Assembly (NCBI GenBank): GCA_030693065.1
Contig: JAUYBL010000034.1
Span: forward strand, 1-64,000
DNA from: Methylococcaceae bacterium
GTDB taxonomy: Bacteria; Pseudomonadota; Gammaproteobacteria; Methylococcales; Methylomonadaceae
DNA length: 64,000 nt
Direction of reading: 5' to 3'
Numbering within the stretch: position 1 is the stretch's first letter; every line of letters begins with the position of its first letter. A program made the position numbers and the translations under genes. Below the pieces are notes generated by a model. The model worked only from the letters and a program-made list of their open reading frames with translations, was not told where the DNA came from and searched no databases. Below, in pieces: positions 46,165 through 55,263 of this stretch.

Positions 46165-46321
46165 TTGAATCTGACAAAATCGGTGGGCAAAAAAGCATTG
46201 TCCACCCGGCTGGGGCGTTTTAAGGGGGGTTACGTTGTAATTGAATATATTTTTAACCACTTAGACAATCTGGTGACGCAATATTTTGCGTCTATCATCA
46301 GATAAATACTACTTAGGCATC

Positions 46322-47059
46322 ATGAGTAAATCGGACCAAAAATTAAATACACGACTTGAACACTTCATCGCTGAACAGGGCGTGATCATTACACTCGTCC
46401 CTCGAAGTGTCCAACTCCATTTCGAAGAAGCTATTGACGCATCTCTGACCCGCACACTCAGTATGCGTCTTGATCTCGATCCGGAAGAAGATGTTCAACT
46501 ACCTGATGGTCGGTCACTGAAAATGCTTAGTTGGACAATGACTTTGATTGAGGGATCAATATACAATGAGTTAGCAACAAAAGAAGGTGCTATCGGTCTT
46601 GTTTTTCATTTGAAGGAGTCTGCCGAAGTCATTGATGGTTACTCCCCGGAATCGTTTCATGTCGGCAGCGCACTTAAACCAGAAAAATTCTCAACACTAA
46701 TTGAAGCCATCCAAAATGGTCGTCTTCCAGATCAAATTCAAATTACAGTTCGCGGGTTGAAATACGGTTGGTGCCCTGACGGATCATTAAAGGTATGGGA
46801 CATAAAGACAAATCCCGACGCATTTCTGATCAACATGCAATTCAATATACCCTTGATCATAACCGGTGAAAGATTTTCGGATTCAAACGATAAATCTTTA
46901 TATGACGATAGATTTCCAGCGACTAGCGGTGATATTCGAGCTTTGGAACAAAAGCTAACTGAAAGTTTTACTGAGTTACACCACGAAGCCCAAAAGCGAT
47001 GGATAGGTTTAGTCTGCCTGTTATTGGTAGTAATTGTTATGCTTTTTTTTCGTAGCTAA
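46322..47059 (+). CDS. hypothetical C-terminally membrane-anchored protein
   Basis: I do not recognise this 245-aa protein. From ATG 46322 it opens MSKSDQKLNTRLEHFIAEQG; the frame reaching back to 46286 adds 12 residues of no clear value. The body is mixed alpha/beta and soluble. A short helix (LEQKLTESFTELHHEAQKRW) leads to one C-terminal membrane helix IGLVCLLLVVIVMLFFRS, so it is probably tail-anchored with the bulk in the cytoplasm. It shares the orphan insert with the AbiU2-like gene, 200 bp upstream, and may or may not be functionally linked. Confidence 0.65.
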   Translation: MSKSDQKLNTRLEHFIAEQGVIITLVPRSVQLHFEEAIDASLTRTLSMRLDLDPEEDVQLPDGRSLKMLSWTMTLIEGSIYNELATKEGAIGLVFHLKESAEVIDGYSPESFHVGSALKPEKFSTLIEAIQNGRLPDQIQITVRGLKYGWCPDGSLKVWDIKTNPDAFLINMQFNIPLIITGERFSDSNDKSLYDDRFPATSGDIRALEQKLTESFTELHHEAQKRWIGLVCLLLVVIVMLFFRS

Positions 47060-47075
47060 CCATGGCGGAAGTGCC

Positions 47076-47160
47076 GTAGGTTGGGTAGAGGCGGTAGCCG
47101 AAACCCAACGCATCGGAGCAGCCATCTATGTTGGGTTTCGCGCTGCTCTACCCAACCTAC
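47076..47160. repeat. nested palindromic repeat
   Basis: Perfect outer arms of 15 bp (47076-47090 with 47146-47160, core TTGGGTAGAG/CTCTACCCAA) and inner arms of 11 bp (CGAAACCCAAC at 47099-47109, GTTGGGTTTCG at 47130-47140). It lies between the orphan gene and tamA and marks the right edge of the orphan insert. Confidence 0.75.
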
Positions 47161-47263
47161 CCAAGCCTAGCACCTTGAGGATTACCTTCAATCCAAACAA
47201 CATCCCGACTCAATACCAATCATACAAATTTCATAAACGGATGCGCTAACGTAAACTGTTTAA

Positions 47264-48994
47264 ATGAAACCATTCTCCCGCCATTTAACCGCTACCACGC
47301 TCATTTGCCTGTGTTTAACAACACCGGCTGCGCTTGCCAAGGTGGATGTTACCGGGCTTGAGACTGCAGAAAAAGACAATGTGTTACTGACGCTAGCGTT
47401 GGCAAAAGAACCTTGCGACGCGCCAGAGTGGAAAATACGCGGTTTGTTTGCAGGTGCCGATCAGGAGATTGATCAGGCCTTACGCGCATTAGGTTATTAC
47501 CATGCTGCCAGCAAAAACGCATTACGCTTTAATAAGGACTGCTGGCAGGCAGACTTTGCCGTTATCCCCGGTCCGCAAGTTACCGTCACAGATATTGACA
47601 TCACCATTAGCGGTGACGCCGACCATGATGCCGAGTTTGCAAAGCTGCGCAATAAACTGATAACGGCTACCGGCAAACCGCTTCGCCACGACGCTTACGA
47701 AAAGATGAAAAGCCAGCTGCAATCGTTGGCGATGGCGCGCGGTTATTTGGATGCCGAGTTTTCAGAAAAGCAGTTGTTAATCGATAAAGCCAACAATACC
47801 GCCCGCATTACCTTGGTGTTTGCGACCGGCAAGCGCATGTTTTTCGGCGCGATTACTATTGATCAGGATATTTTACAGCCGGAGTTTGTAAACAAATTCG
47901 TCTCGGTAAAAAGCCAGGACTTTTATTCCAGTGAAGAGTTGGGCAATACCTATAATGCCCTGTCAAAAAGCGGCTATTTCGAGCAAGTGGACATCCGCCC
48001 GGATACTGACAACACTCGCGATCAGCAGGTGCCGATCACCATTAAGCTGCGCCCTAAAAAAACGCATCATTACAGTGTCGGCATCGGCTATGACACCGAC
48101 ATCGGGCCGTTGCTGAGCGGCTCTTATACCAATCGTCGATTGAACGATCGCGGCCATTATCTTACGTCTAATATTGACCTTGCCCCGGTGCTATCGACCG
48201 CCGATGTTGAATACAGCGTACCGTTAGCCAATCCGACCAGTGATGTTTTCAGCTTGGGTGCAGGCTTAAAACGTGAAGATAACGACAGCTATAAATCTAA
48301 AACGGCCAAGCTGTCGGCGCGAGCAAAGCATGCTTTCGTCAATGGCTGGAAGCAGACGCTTTTTATTGATTACAGTTATGAAGATTTTGATACCGGCACA
48401 CGGGCAGGCGAAACTTTACTGCTGGTGCCCGGCGGCAGTTGGCTGCGTTCTGAATCAGATAATCCATTGCGCCCAACTAAAGGTTACCGGCTGGAATTTA
48501 ATGTCGCGGGCAGTGTTAAAAATCCCATCTCGGATGTCAATTTTGCGCAGGGGGCAGTATCTGCAACCTGGTCACAGCCGCTACCTTGGAGCGGCCGGTT
48601 TATTGGTCGCACCGAACTTGGCGCAACACTGGTTGATAATTTTGACAAGCTCTCGACCAGCTATCGATTTTTTGCCGGTGGCATGAATAGCATCCGTGGT
48701 TATGCCTATAAAGAACTTGGCCCCAGAGATAGTGCCGGTAACGTTGAAGGCGGCCAGTTTTTAAGCGTGGTCAGCGCCGAATATGAACAAGCCATCCTCG
48801 ACAATTGGGGCGTCGCGGCGTTTCTGGACGCAGGCAATGCCTACAATCTTGACAGTATCAATATCAAAAGCGGGGCAGGCTTAGGTGTTAGATGGTATTC
48901 GCCATTTGGTCCGGTACGGTTAGATTTTGCTCTGCCGTTAAACGATGCCGATTCTTCATTTCAAATTCATTTTGCCGCAGGCGCGAGGATATGA
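47264..48994 (+). CDS. tamA: translocation and assembly module outer-membrane protein TamA
   Basis: An Omp85-family protein that, with TamB, helps insert certain outer-membrane proteins. The 576 aa begin with a Sec signal (about 1-25, ending ALA). Three POTRA-like domains (about 26-265) follow, then a 16-strand barrel with SVGIGYDTDIGPLLSGSYTN, the conserved GGMNSIRGYAYKELGPRD near 467-484 and GLGVRWYSPFGPVRLDFALP. It ends in a barrel-type C-terminus. Its stop overlaps the tamB start (ATGA). Confidence 0.93.
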   Translation: MKPFSRHLTATTLICLCLTTPAALAKVDVTGLETAEKDNVLLTLALAKEPCDAPEWKIRGLFAGADQEIDQALRALGYYHAASKNALRFNKDCWQADFAVIPGPQVTVTDIDITISGDADHDAEFAKLRNKLITATGKPLRHDAYEKMKSQLQSLAMARGYLDAEFSEKQLLIDKANNTARITLVFATGKRMFFGAITIDQDILQPEFVNKFVSVKSQDFYSSEELGNTYNALSKSGYFEQVDIRPDTDNTRDQQVPITIKLRPKKTHHYSVGIGYDTDIGPLLSGSYTNRRLNDRGHYLTSNIDLAPVLSTADVEYSVPLANPTSDVFSLGAGLKREDNDSYKSKTAKLSARAKHAFVNGWKQTLFIDYSYEDFDTGTRAGETLLLVPGGSWLRSESDNPLRPTKGYRLEFNVAGSVKNPISDVNFAQGAVSATWSQPLPWSGRFIGRTELGATLVDNFDKLSTSYRFFAGGMNSIRGYAYKELGPRDSAGNVEGGQFLSVVSAEYEQAILDNWGVAAFLDAGNAYNLDSINIKSGAGLGVRWYSPFGPVRLDFALPLNDADSSFQIHFAAGARI

Positions 48995-51900
48995 AGAAAA
49001 AAATCGCGCTGCTTAGCTTGTTAATGCTGCTGTTGATTCCGGCTGGCTTGTTCGGACTATTAAATAGTGAATCCGGCAGCCGTTGGCTGTTACAACAAGT
49101 GTTTGCACGTTTACCCGCTGATACATCGGTTAAAGCTATTGAAGGCCGACTGCTTGAGCGGCTTGAATTAGCCGACCTGACCTACAAAACCGATACGGAA
49201 ACTGTCAGCATCAATAAGCTGGTAATAGCTTGGCAGCCCGCGTCGATATTCTCCCGCAAGCTAAAAATTGTAGAGCTGACTATCGATGGTTTAACGGTCA
49301 ACATTACTGCCAATACCCCCCCCGCTGAAGCCAGCGGGTTTGATGTCAATGCCGACTTGCTACTGCCGGTCGACATTGTGCTTGAAAATCTATTGTTTAC
49401 GAATGCCAGCATCCAATTAGGTGAGCAGGTACACACACTGCAAAAACTGCAATTATCTGGCTTTACCGAACACGGCCGGCTTAATGTCGTTTCGCTGGCC
49501 GTCAATGCTCAGCCGCTGGTGGCTACGATCAAAGGTGAAGTGAAATTAGGTAACGGCTTTCCTTTTAACATAACTGCTGACTGGCAATTTAACAGTGAAG
49601 AGGTTGGTTTGCTGCAAGCGATCACATCAGTTAAAGGCGATTTGCGGCAACTGGCTTTCGATAATCGGGTGTCGTCGCCGTTCAAATTAAAATTAACAGG
49701 CGATCTGGCAGATTTACATACGTCGCCACGCATCAACGCACATGGCGATTGGCAGAACTTTAACTGGCCGCTTGCCGGTAATACGCCGCAAGTCAGTAGC
49801 CCTCAAGGTGATTTTGAGTTGACCGGCTTGCTTAGCGCATATCAAGTTAAGCTCAATGCCCAATTATCCCGGCCATCGCTACCCAAAGCGCAATTAACCT
49901 TTAGCGGCAACGGCAGCACCGAGGCTATCGCGATTGATAAATTGGAGCTCAAATCCAGTGCAGGCGTATTTCAGTTGGGCGGCGCTGTGTCCTGGCAAGA
50001 GGCGATATTGTTTGATCTAAAAGCCTCCGCAGAGAATTTTAATCCGGCTATTTTATTGCCGGAACTTCCCGGCAGCTTAAGTTTTAGCGCGCTTGTTAAA
50101 GGCAAACTGGCAGGCGAGTCATTACAAGTTAACGCCGACATTAATCAATTAAAGGGACGCTTGCGTGGTCAGCCGGTCAGTGCCAACGGCAAGCTGGCAT
50201 TGGCTAATGAACAGCTTAGCGTCGATGCGCTACGGGTAATTGTTGGACGCAATAAGCTTAATATTGATGGCACATTGGGGCAGGAACAAGCTCGTCTTAA
50301 TGCCAGCATCGACGCGCCAGCCTTGGATGCGTTATGGCCGGGATTGGCTGGCCAGCTAAAAGGCGAAGGGCAATTACAAGGTGCCTGGCTTAATCCGGCA
50401 GTAACATTTCAGGGGACCGGTAAGCGCTTGCGTTTTAAGGAACACAGTGTCGAACTATTGACTGTTAACGTTGCTTATCACCCCGAAACAAATAAAGCAT
50501 CGCAACTTAAGCTATCCGCAAGCAATGTTAAAAGCGGCACTAACCAACTTAATAAATTGCAGATTGATGGCCTAGGCAGCCCTGCGCAACATCGCTTTAC
50601 TATCGACCTAAGTTCTAATTATGGTGAATTATCAAGCGCGTTGACTGGGCGCCTGAAGGGCAATAGCTGGGAGGGAGATTTTTCCAAACTGGATTTGCAG
50701 TCCAACGATGCAGGCCGCTGGCAGCTTAGCAATAATCTAATAGTCCGCATGGTGCAAAGCGCCAAAGGCATTGATGCCAAGTTGGCGCAAACTTGTTTGC
50801 ACCAGCAAGCCGCTATGTTGTGCCTGCAAGGGAGTTATTTATCTAACAGCGACCTGCAATTGCAACTTAAAGCCAACGACTTACCGCTTAGCTTACTGCA
50901 AACCTATGCGCCCGAAGGGATGCAAGTCACCGGCATTATCAATGCTGATGCCGACATCCAGCAGCAAAAAGGCTTGCTCACCGGCAATTACCGGCTTGAC
51001 TTGCCAGCGACTCGCATTGCGTTTGCTGCTGATAAACAACCGACAACTATCCATCTGGGCGCTTCTTCTTTATCCGGCACACTACAAGGCACAAAACTAT
51101 CAGCGGATATTAATCTCGCATTAGCGGCACAAGATTATTTACGCGGCCAGCTGCAAGTAGATACCGGCAACACCCAGGCACTATCGGGCCAAGTCAAAGC
51201 CTCCATTGTTGACTTAAGTTTATTAAATTCGTTTTTGCCGCAATTAACGGGGCTTAAAGGCAAGTTTAACGCCGATTTGGTGCTACTCGGCACAACGGCA
51301 TCCCCTGCTGCTAGTGGCGCAATTACTTTTACGCAAGGCGCAGCGGACTTAAACGGCTTAGGCCTTGAACTGCGTGACATTAACCTGCAAGCGCGAGCGG
51401 TCGGAAATCTTACCGAAGAAATCCAAATCACCGGTTCGGCTAAATCGGGGCAAGGCATCGTTAACCTAAGTGGTTTTGCCAAATTACCGGGCACTGTCGA
51501 GTTGCTGCTGACAGGTAAGGATTTTGAAGTCGCCAAATTGCCGGAGGCGCAAATTGCGGTATCGCCCGAGTTAAAACTGTTATTTGCAGATAACCGCGGC
51601 AAAGTCACCGGCATTATCAAAGTGCCCAAAGCAATTATGGTAATCCAGCAATTGCCGGAACAAGCGGTTACCGTAAGCAGCGACGAGATCATCATCGGTG
51701 CCGAAAAAACCATTGAAAACACCACTACAGCACCCAGCATTGATGCCGATATAGAAGTTGAGCTAGGCAAGCAAGTGAGCTTTACAGGACAAGGGCTAAA
51801 GACCAACCTATCCGGCAAATTAAAGATTATAAAAACGGCAGAAAAAATAGCCATGTATGGCAATGTCGATATGGATAAAGGCCATTACACAAGTTACGGA

Positions 51901-52431
51901 CAAGATCTTACTGTGCGCAAAGGTCGTTTTGTATTTAATGGCCCGGCCGATCAACCTTGGCTGGATGTAGAAGCTATTCGGGTGTCAAAAAGCAAGACCG
52001 TGACGGCCATTCTTAGCGTCACCGGTCCGTTAAAATCGCCCAAGACGCGTTTATCTTCAGAACCCGCATTACCGGAAACTGACGTACTTGCTTATTTAGT
52101 GACCGGCAATCCGCTAAACCAAGCCAGCAAATCCGAAAGCAATATGATTGCCAGCGCCGCGGTGTCGTTGGGAGCGGGCCGAGTCTCTTGGCTTGCCGAC
52201 AAACTAGGCATTGATAATTTGGAAGTTAAAGAAGGCAAAACCCTGGAAGATACCTTGGTGGCGGTTGGTCAATATCTGACGCCGGATTTTTATGTCGGCA
52301 CCAAAGTAGGCTTATTTAACAAGCAAGCGGTCTTAGTTCTTAAACATAAATTGACCAACAGCATAAATGTGGAAACCGAGACCGGCACATCGCAACGAAT
52401 AAAACTAAACTATGAGTTTGAACGTGACTAA
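48991..52431 (+). CDS. tamB: translocation and assembly module inner-membrane protein TamB
   Basis: A long periplasm-spanning AsmA-like protein that partners TamA and belongs to the group implicated in phospholipid transport to the outer membrane. I start at ATG 48991 (1146 aa, MKKKIALLSLLMLLLIPAGL); the upstream frame from 48892 only shadows tamA. An N-terminal membrane anchor precedes a very long beta-rich body and the C-terminal DUF490 domain, with LRKGR-like TVRKGRFVFNGPADQPWLDV and DVLAYLVTGNPLNQ. An 8-C run at 49316-49323 lies in codons for an Asn-Thr-Pro-Pro stretch. It overlaps tamA by four bases. Confidence 0.93.
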   Translation: MKKKIALLSLLMLLLIPAGLFGLLNSESGSRWLLQQVFARLPADTSVKAIEGRLLERLELADLTYKTDTETVSINKLVIAWQPASIFSRKLKIVELTIDGLTVNITANTPPAEASGFDVNADLLLPVDIVLENLLFTNASIQLGEQVHTLQKLQLSGFTEHGRLNVVSLAVNAQPLVATIKGEVKLGNGFPFNITADWQFNSEEVGLLQAITSVKGDLRQLAFDNRVSSPFKLKLTGDLADLHTSPRINAHGDWQNFNWPLAGNTPQVSSPQGDFELTGLLSAYQVKLNAQLSRPSLPKAQLTFSGNGSTEAIAIDKLELKSSAGVFQLGGAVSWQEAILFDLKASAENFNPAILLPELPGSLSFSALVKGKLAGESLQVNADINQLKGRLRGQPVSANGKLALANEQLSVDALRVIVGRNKLNIDGTLGQEQARLNASIDAPALDALWPGLAGQLKGEGQLQGAWLNPAVTFQGTGKRLRFKEHSVELLTVNVAYHPETNKASQLKLSASNVKSGTNQLNKLQIDGLGSPAQHRFTIDLSSNYGELSSALTGRLKGNSWEGDFSKLDLQSNDAGRWQLSNNLIVRMVQSAKGIDAKLAQTCLHQQAAMLCLQGSYLSNSDLQLQLKANDLPLSLLQTYAPEGMQVTGIINADADIQQQKGLLTGNYRLDLPATRIAFAADKQPTTIHLGASSLSGTLQGTKLSADINLALAAQDYLRGQLQVDTGNTQALSGQVKASIVDLSLLNSFLPQLTGLKGKFNADLVLLGTTASPAASGAITFTQGAADLNGLGLELRDINLQARAVGNLTEEIQITGSAKSGQGIVNLSGFAKLPGTVELLLTGKDFEVAKLPEAQIAVSPELKLLFADNRGKVTGIIKVPKAIMVIQQLPEQAVTVSSDEIIIGAEKTIENTTTAPSIDADIEVELGKQVSFTGQGLKTNLSGKLKIIKTAEKIAMYGNVDMDKGHYTSYGQDLTVRKGRFVFNGPADQPWLDVEAIRVSKSKTVTAILSVTGPLKSPKTRLSSEPALPETDVLAYLVTGNPLNQASKSESNMIASAAVSLGAGRVSWLADKLGIDNLEVKEGKTLEDTLVAVGQYLTPDFYVGTKVGLFNKQAVLVLKHKLTNSINVETETGTSQRIKLNYEFERD

Positions 52432-52452
52432 CTAACCCAAACACCCATCACC

Positions 52453-55263
52453 ATGGCCGAATCCTACCAACTACCTCCCATCCGACTAGGCGCGCCTGGC
52501 GAGGACATTTCTATCAAAGATTTGGCGGCCATTCAGCAGCGCTTCAAAAAAATGCATCACTTGCGCCTGACCCGCGCTCAAGATTTTCTGCAACCTCGGC
52601 AACGCGTGTTTCTGGAATTATTACCTCTGATTTTTCATCACAACAACCCACTGTTACCGGGCTTTGTATCGTCAACAACCCCAGCGGGAATTGTTGATTA
52701 TCGACCGGACAGCCAAGTCATTAAATCGGCTAAACAATTTTCCAAAAGCTTTAGTGTCACCCGGCAAGCATCTGAGCAACCGTGCATCGATGCGCTGTTT
52801 TTAATGGGCAGTGTCGGCAGCATTGCCTTCTCTAAAATCAGCGACATGGACATTTGGTTGTGTCATCGAGCCGATTTAGCAAAATCTGATCTTACCGAAT
52901 TACAAAAAAAAGCCAGTGCTGTCGAACACTGGGCGGCAACACTGGATTTGGAAGTACATTTTTTTCTGATGGATTGCGACAAATTTCGCCAAGGTGAAGA
53001 CACACCCATATCGGCAGAAAGCAGCGGCCATACGCAGCATTATTTGTTGCTGGAGGAGTTCTACCGAACCGCCATTCATATCGCCGGAAAAACCCCTATT
53101 TGGTGGCTGGTGCCGCCGCGTCAGGAACTAAATTACAGTCAATACGTCAGTCACCTGATTAATAATCGCTTTGTTTATGAGCATGAAGTGATTGATTTTG
53201 GCGGCCTTGATGCCGTTCCGGCTGAAGAATTTACCAGCGCGACACTATGGCATCTTTATAAAGCCTTGCATGCACCGCACAAATCTTTGTTAAAACTACT
53301 GCTGATGGAATGCTATGCCAGCGAATATCCAAACACACAGTGGCTTTGCCAAACAATTAAACATGCCGTCTATGAGGGCTCTTATCTCACTAGCGATCTT
53401 GACCCATACCTGCTGATTTATCAAAAGGTGGAACAATACCTTCAGCAACATCAAAGCAAGCGTCGTCTGGATTTAGCCAGGCAGTGTTTTTACCTGAAAA
53501 TAATGGGCTCTTCCGACAGCACGATGGATGCGTTAAACCGGACCTATCGTCAGCGTTATATGCAATCGGTCGCCGATCGTTATCACTGGCCGATAACAAC
53601 TCTTGCCGCCGCCAAACAACAAAATCATTGGGACATCAGTAAAGCCAGTGCCGAGCACGCGGTGATATTGCAAGCAGTAACGCACTGTTATCGCATGATC
53701 ACGGGCTTTGCTCGTGAGCATGCCTTGGCACAGCAAGCACACAACAACGATTTAAGGTTGATCGGCAGAAAGTTGAATGCCTTCTTGGAAAAGAAGCCGG
53801 GCAAAATCGAAATTCTTACCACGCGCCATCAAATCGACATCGTCGCGCGTGAATTATCGTTGGTAGACAGCCGCCTGAGTGATGATCATGAAGGCTGGAG
53901 CCTTTACCTTGGCAATGTAAACATGAATACTGCCGGTACAGCTGAACCGCTACAAAAAGGCCGGACATTGATTGAATTGCTGTGTTGGGCGGTGGTGAAT
54001 GGTCTTTATCATAAGCATTTAAAGCTCTACTTTAGTGCGCATATCTTGAAGATGACTGGTGAACAATTGCATACAACGCTGTCCCAACTTGAGCAATTTT
54101 TAAGCTCACATTTTGACAGCGATGCGCCGCTGGATATTTACCAAACCGCTAATAAGCCGTCGCATTCTTTGCTATTGATCAACCTCGGACAACCCGATAC
54201 CGATATTCGAGAAGATGGCCGACTCATGATGAGCGCCCGCTCCGATGCATTTAGTTATGGCATGAATCGGCAGTGTTTTGTTCAGACCACCGAATGCGTG
54301 TCACTGACCAGCTGGGGCGAAATCAATACCAGTCAACATGTAGGCTTAGCGGGGCTTTTTGACGTGTTAACAAGCATTATTAATAACCGCCCTGCCCAAA
54401 CGCCGGGAACGGCCATCAGTGTGCTTTGCGATACGCCGACACGCGGTAAAAGTATCGTGTTGCGCATTGAAGACGTTTATAAAACGTTGCTAAGACTATT
54501 TTCCAATGGCGACAACAATCGCTATTTCTTATCTGGCGGTCATGGCTTTTATGCCTTTCTAAAAACCGACAACATCCTGAATTACGATTATTTACCCGAT
54601 GAAGACGCTTTATTAAAAGCCCTTGCCAGTCCACAGAAACAATTCCGGCCCAGCCATTTTGATCAATCCATTTTGGCGAATACACCGATTCCGCTGCTTT
54701 ATACGTTTAATAATGCCCAGATAATTCAGCTGTTTTATTATCAAAATAATGCCGATGTCAGCATTTATATTATTGATGAGCGAGGCTCTTTGTATGTGCA
54801 GCACCATGCCAATACCTTTACCGACCGGCTGTTAAGCCACTATGCGACTTTTTTGGATAATGTCCTTAACCGCAACTTTTTTGAATCTGATGTTGCTATC
54901 GCCTTTTACCAATTACACAAAAATTCTGCGGGCGTCTGGTCATGTAACCGGGTCAACGTCAGTACGCCAGACAGCACAAAAGCGCTTAATTTGCGCATCA
55001 GCGGTGAAACCACGCCTAAAGGCATCGTCTACACGGTGTATTGCAATGAACAGGAGTTTTCATCTTTAGATCATGGTCCGCAGGTATTTTTTGCAGCGTA
55101 CCAATATGTGCTTAGTTTTCGGCGCAGCAAACAAAATTATCCGGTGCATATCAGTGATATTGAGCTGCCGTTATCTGCGCTTCGGGTTGATAGTCCTGAA
55201 CAGCAGCAGACTATTCATTACTTAAATTACAAGCAAAAAATTGAAGATAAATTTAATAGCTGA
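52453..55263 (+). CDS. cyaA: class I adenylate cyclase
   Basis: Makes cyclic AMP from ATP. The 936 aa match the enterobacterial-type class I family: an N-terminal nucleotidyltransferase-like catalytic half with FLMGSVGSIAFSKISDMDIW near 116-135 (GS and DxD-type metal residues), PIWWLVPPRQE and FGGLDAVPAEEFTSATLWHL, then a long regulatory half. The start is ATG 52453, 21 bp after tamB, so it may share that transcript. Its 3' end overlaps the convergent GGDEF-EAL gene by 11 bp. No Crp gene is in the window. Confidence 0.92.
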   Translation: MAESYQLPPIRLGAPGEDISIKDLAAIQQRFKKMHHLRLTRAQDFLQPRQRVFLELLPLIFHHNNPLLPGFVSSTTPAGIVDYRPDSQVIKSAKQFSKSFSVTRQASEQPCIDALFLMGSVGSIAFSKISDMDIWLCHRADLAKSDLTELQKKASAVEHWAATLDLEVHFFLMDCDKFRQGEDTPISAESSGHTQHYLLLEEFYRTAIHIAGKTPIWWLVPPRQELNYSQYVSHLINNRFVYEHEVIDFGGLDAVPAEEFTSATLWHLYKALHAPHKSLLKLLLMECYASEYPNTQWLCQTIKHAVYEGSYLTSDLDPYLLIYQKVEQYLQQHQSKRRLDLARQCFYLKIMGSSDSTMDALNRTYRQRYMQSVADRYHWPITTLAAAKQQNHWDISKASAEHAVILQAVTHCYRMITGFAREHALAQQAHNNDLRLIGRKLNAFLEKKPGKIEILTTRHQIDIVARELSLVDSRLSDDHEGWSLYLGNVNMNTAGTAEPLQKGRTLIELLCWAVVNGLYHKHLKLYFSAHILKMTGEQLHTTLSQLEQFLSSHFDSDAPLDIYQTANKPSHSLLLINLGQPDTDIREDGRLMMSARSDAFSYGMNRQCFVQTTECVSLTSWGEINTSQHVGLAGLFDVLTSIINNRPAQTPGTAISVLCDTPTRGKSIVLRIEDVYKTLLRLFSNGDNNRYFLSGGHGFYAFLKTDNILNYDYLPDEDALLKALASPQKQFRPSHFDQSILANTPIPLLYTFNNAQIIQLFYYQNNADVSIYIIDERGSLYVQHHANTFTDRLLSHYATFLDNVLNRNFFESDVAIAFYQLHKNSAGVWSCNRVNVSTPDSTKALNLRISGETTPKGIVYTVYCNEQEFSSLDHGPQVFFAAYQYVLSFRRSKQNYPVHISDIELPLSALRVDSPEQQQTIHYLNYKQKIEDKFNS

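Noticed and set aside
48892-48990. Longer tamB start inside tamA
   Set aside because: The first 33 residues overlap the tamA barrel end in another frame and precede a proper membrane-anchor start at 48991.
51135-51863. 242-codon minus-strand frame inside tamB
   Set aside because: Composition is rich in Ser, Pro and Leu as expected for the reverse complement of tamB codons. No motif and no promoter; shadow.
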